From Burkholderia gladioli (GTDB lineage: Bacteria; Pseudomonadota; Gammaproteobacteria; Burkholderiales; Burkholderiaceae): a stretch of DNA of 64,000 nt. Positions 63,614 to 64,000 of this stretch are shown here, one piece after another. Both the position numbers and the translations under genes were made by a program. Under the pieces are notes generated by a model. It was not told where the DNA came from. It saw nothing but the letters and a program-made list of their open reading frames with translations, and did not search any database. The DNA is taken from positions 2,046,001 to 2,110,000 of the forward strand of contig NZ_CP009323.1 of the NCBI RefSeq assembly GCF_000959725.1, given 5' to 3'. Each line of letters begins with the position of its first letter. Within the stretch, counting starts at the first letter, position 1.

Positions 63614-64000
63614 ATGTCCACCAAGTCCTCCCCCAAAGCCGACCTGCGCGCCGCCGCCCTCGATTACCACGAATTCCCGACGCCGGGCAAAATCGCCGTC
63701 CAGCCAACCAAGCAGATGATCAACCAGCGCGATTTGGCGCTGGCCTATTCGCCGGGCGTGGCCTTCGCCTGCGAGGAGATCGTCGAGAACCCGCTGAACG
63801 CTGCGCGCTTCACCTCGCGCAGCAACCTGGTGGGCGTGGTCACCAACGGCACCGCCGTGCTCGGCCTGGGCAACATCGGCCCGCTCGCCTCGAAGCCGGT
63901 GATGGAAGGCAAGGCCGCGCTGTTCAAGAAGTTCGCCGGCATCGACGTGTTCGACATCGAGCTGAACGAATCCGACCCGCACAAGCTGGTCGACGTGATC
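63614..64000 (+). CDS. maeB: NADP-dependent malic enzyme MaeB (5' part; runs past the window)
   Basis: Oxidative decarboxylation of malate to pyruvate. The first 129 residues are visible and open to the last base: [45 protein letters not shown] and [46 protein letters not shown] (positions 73-118), the malic N-terminal domain with the substrate Tyr and Asp residues. In beta-proteobacteria this enzyme usually continues with an NAD-binding domain and a phosphotransacetylase-like C-terminus, which lie outside. TACAAT at 63568-63573 is a possible -10. Confidence 0.93.
   Translation, partial: MSTKSSPKADLRAAALDYHEFPTPGKIAVQPTKQMINQRDLALAYSPGVAFACEEIVENPLNAARFTSRSNLVGVVTNGTAVLGLGNIGPLASKPVMEGKAALFKKFAGIDVFDIELNESDPHKLVDVI

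Overview
The window is about 68% GC (estimated by eye), uses dense short operons with frequent ATGA/GTGA overlaps, and carries gene orders typical of the main chromosome of Burkholderia sensu stricto: ftsA-ftsZ-peroxiredoxin-lpxC, secA-argJ-DUF815-mutT, yacG-zapD-coaE-pilD-pilC-pilB, rplU-rpmA-obgE-proB, and accBC-prmA. I infer a Burkholderia chromosome 1 segment, possibly from the plant-associated gladioli/glumae group; the species call is inference. I see no insertion sequence, prophage, CRISPR array, integrase or rRNA. There is one tRNA, tRNA-Pro(CGG).

Layout. 1-4.1 kb: end of the division/cell-wall cluster (ftsA partial, ftsZ), a Prx5-type peroxiredoxin and lpxC. 4.1-10.5 kb: dciA against a divergent secA, then argJ, a DUF815 AAA+ ATPase and mutT. 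10.6-15.8 kb, minus strand: yacG, zapD, coaE and the type IV pilus core pilD-pilC-pilB. 15.9-18.5 kb: a CorC/HlyC-family membrane protein, tRNA-Pro and ispB. 18.8-22.0 kb, plus strand: rplU, rpmA, obgE and proB behind a near-consensus sigma-70 promoter. 22-30 kb: CNP1-like lipoprotein, rppH, proS, marC family, hpt, ffh, CcsA-like protein, PP0621-like protein and ampD. 30-36.8 kb: nrdA and nrdB behind tandem NrdR-type boxes, a histone H1-like Lys/Ala protein and a glycine-zipper lipoprotein. 36.8-44.5 kb, minus strand: nucleoside kinase, tpx, zinc-ribbon DUF3426 protein, prmA, accC, accB, aroQ, a TlpA-like thioredoxin and a conserved unknown protein. 44.7-50.5 kb, plus strand: mpl, YqiA-like esterase, RNB exonuclease, aroE and mtgA. 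50.7-60.1 kb: a sugar-catabolic locus. 60.2-64 kb: pyrF, pncC, pgpA, thiL and the start of maeB.

The most distinctive accessory segment is the 50.7-60.1 kb locus. An IclR regulator lies behind a promoter whose -35 overlaps a perfect spaced palindrome. It is followed by dgoK, dgoA, a short-chain dehydrogenase, an AraF/AraG/AraH-type ABC importer, a second dehydrogenase related to aldose 1-dehydrogenases, and an aldose 1-epimerase. Together these fit import and non-phosphorylative oxidation of D-galactose and/or L-arabinose ending in pyruvate and glyceraldehyde-3-phosphate. The lactonase and sugar-acid dehydratase steps are not in the window.

The rest is mainly core metabolism and cell biology. 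No wholly new system is evident. The best leads are the regulatory architecture at nrdA and at the IclR operon, a PgpA homologue with altered conserved acidic residues and two in-frame repeat tracts, a short PilB, and a conserved unknown protein with a degenerate nucleotidyltransferase-like motif.
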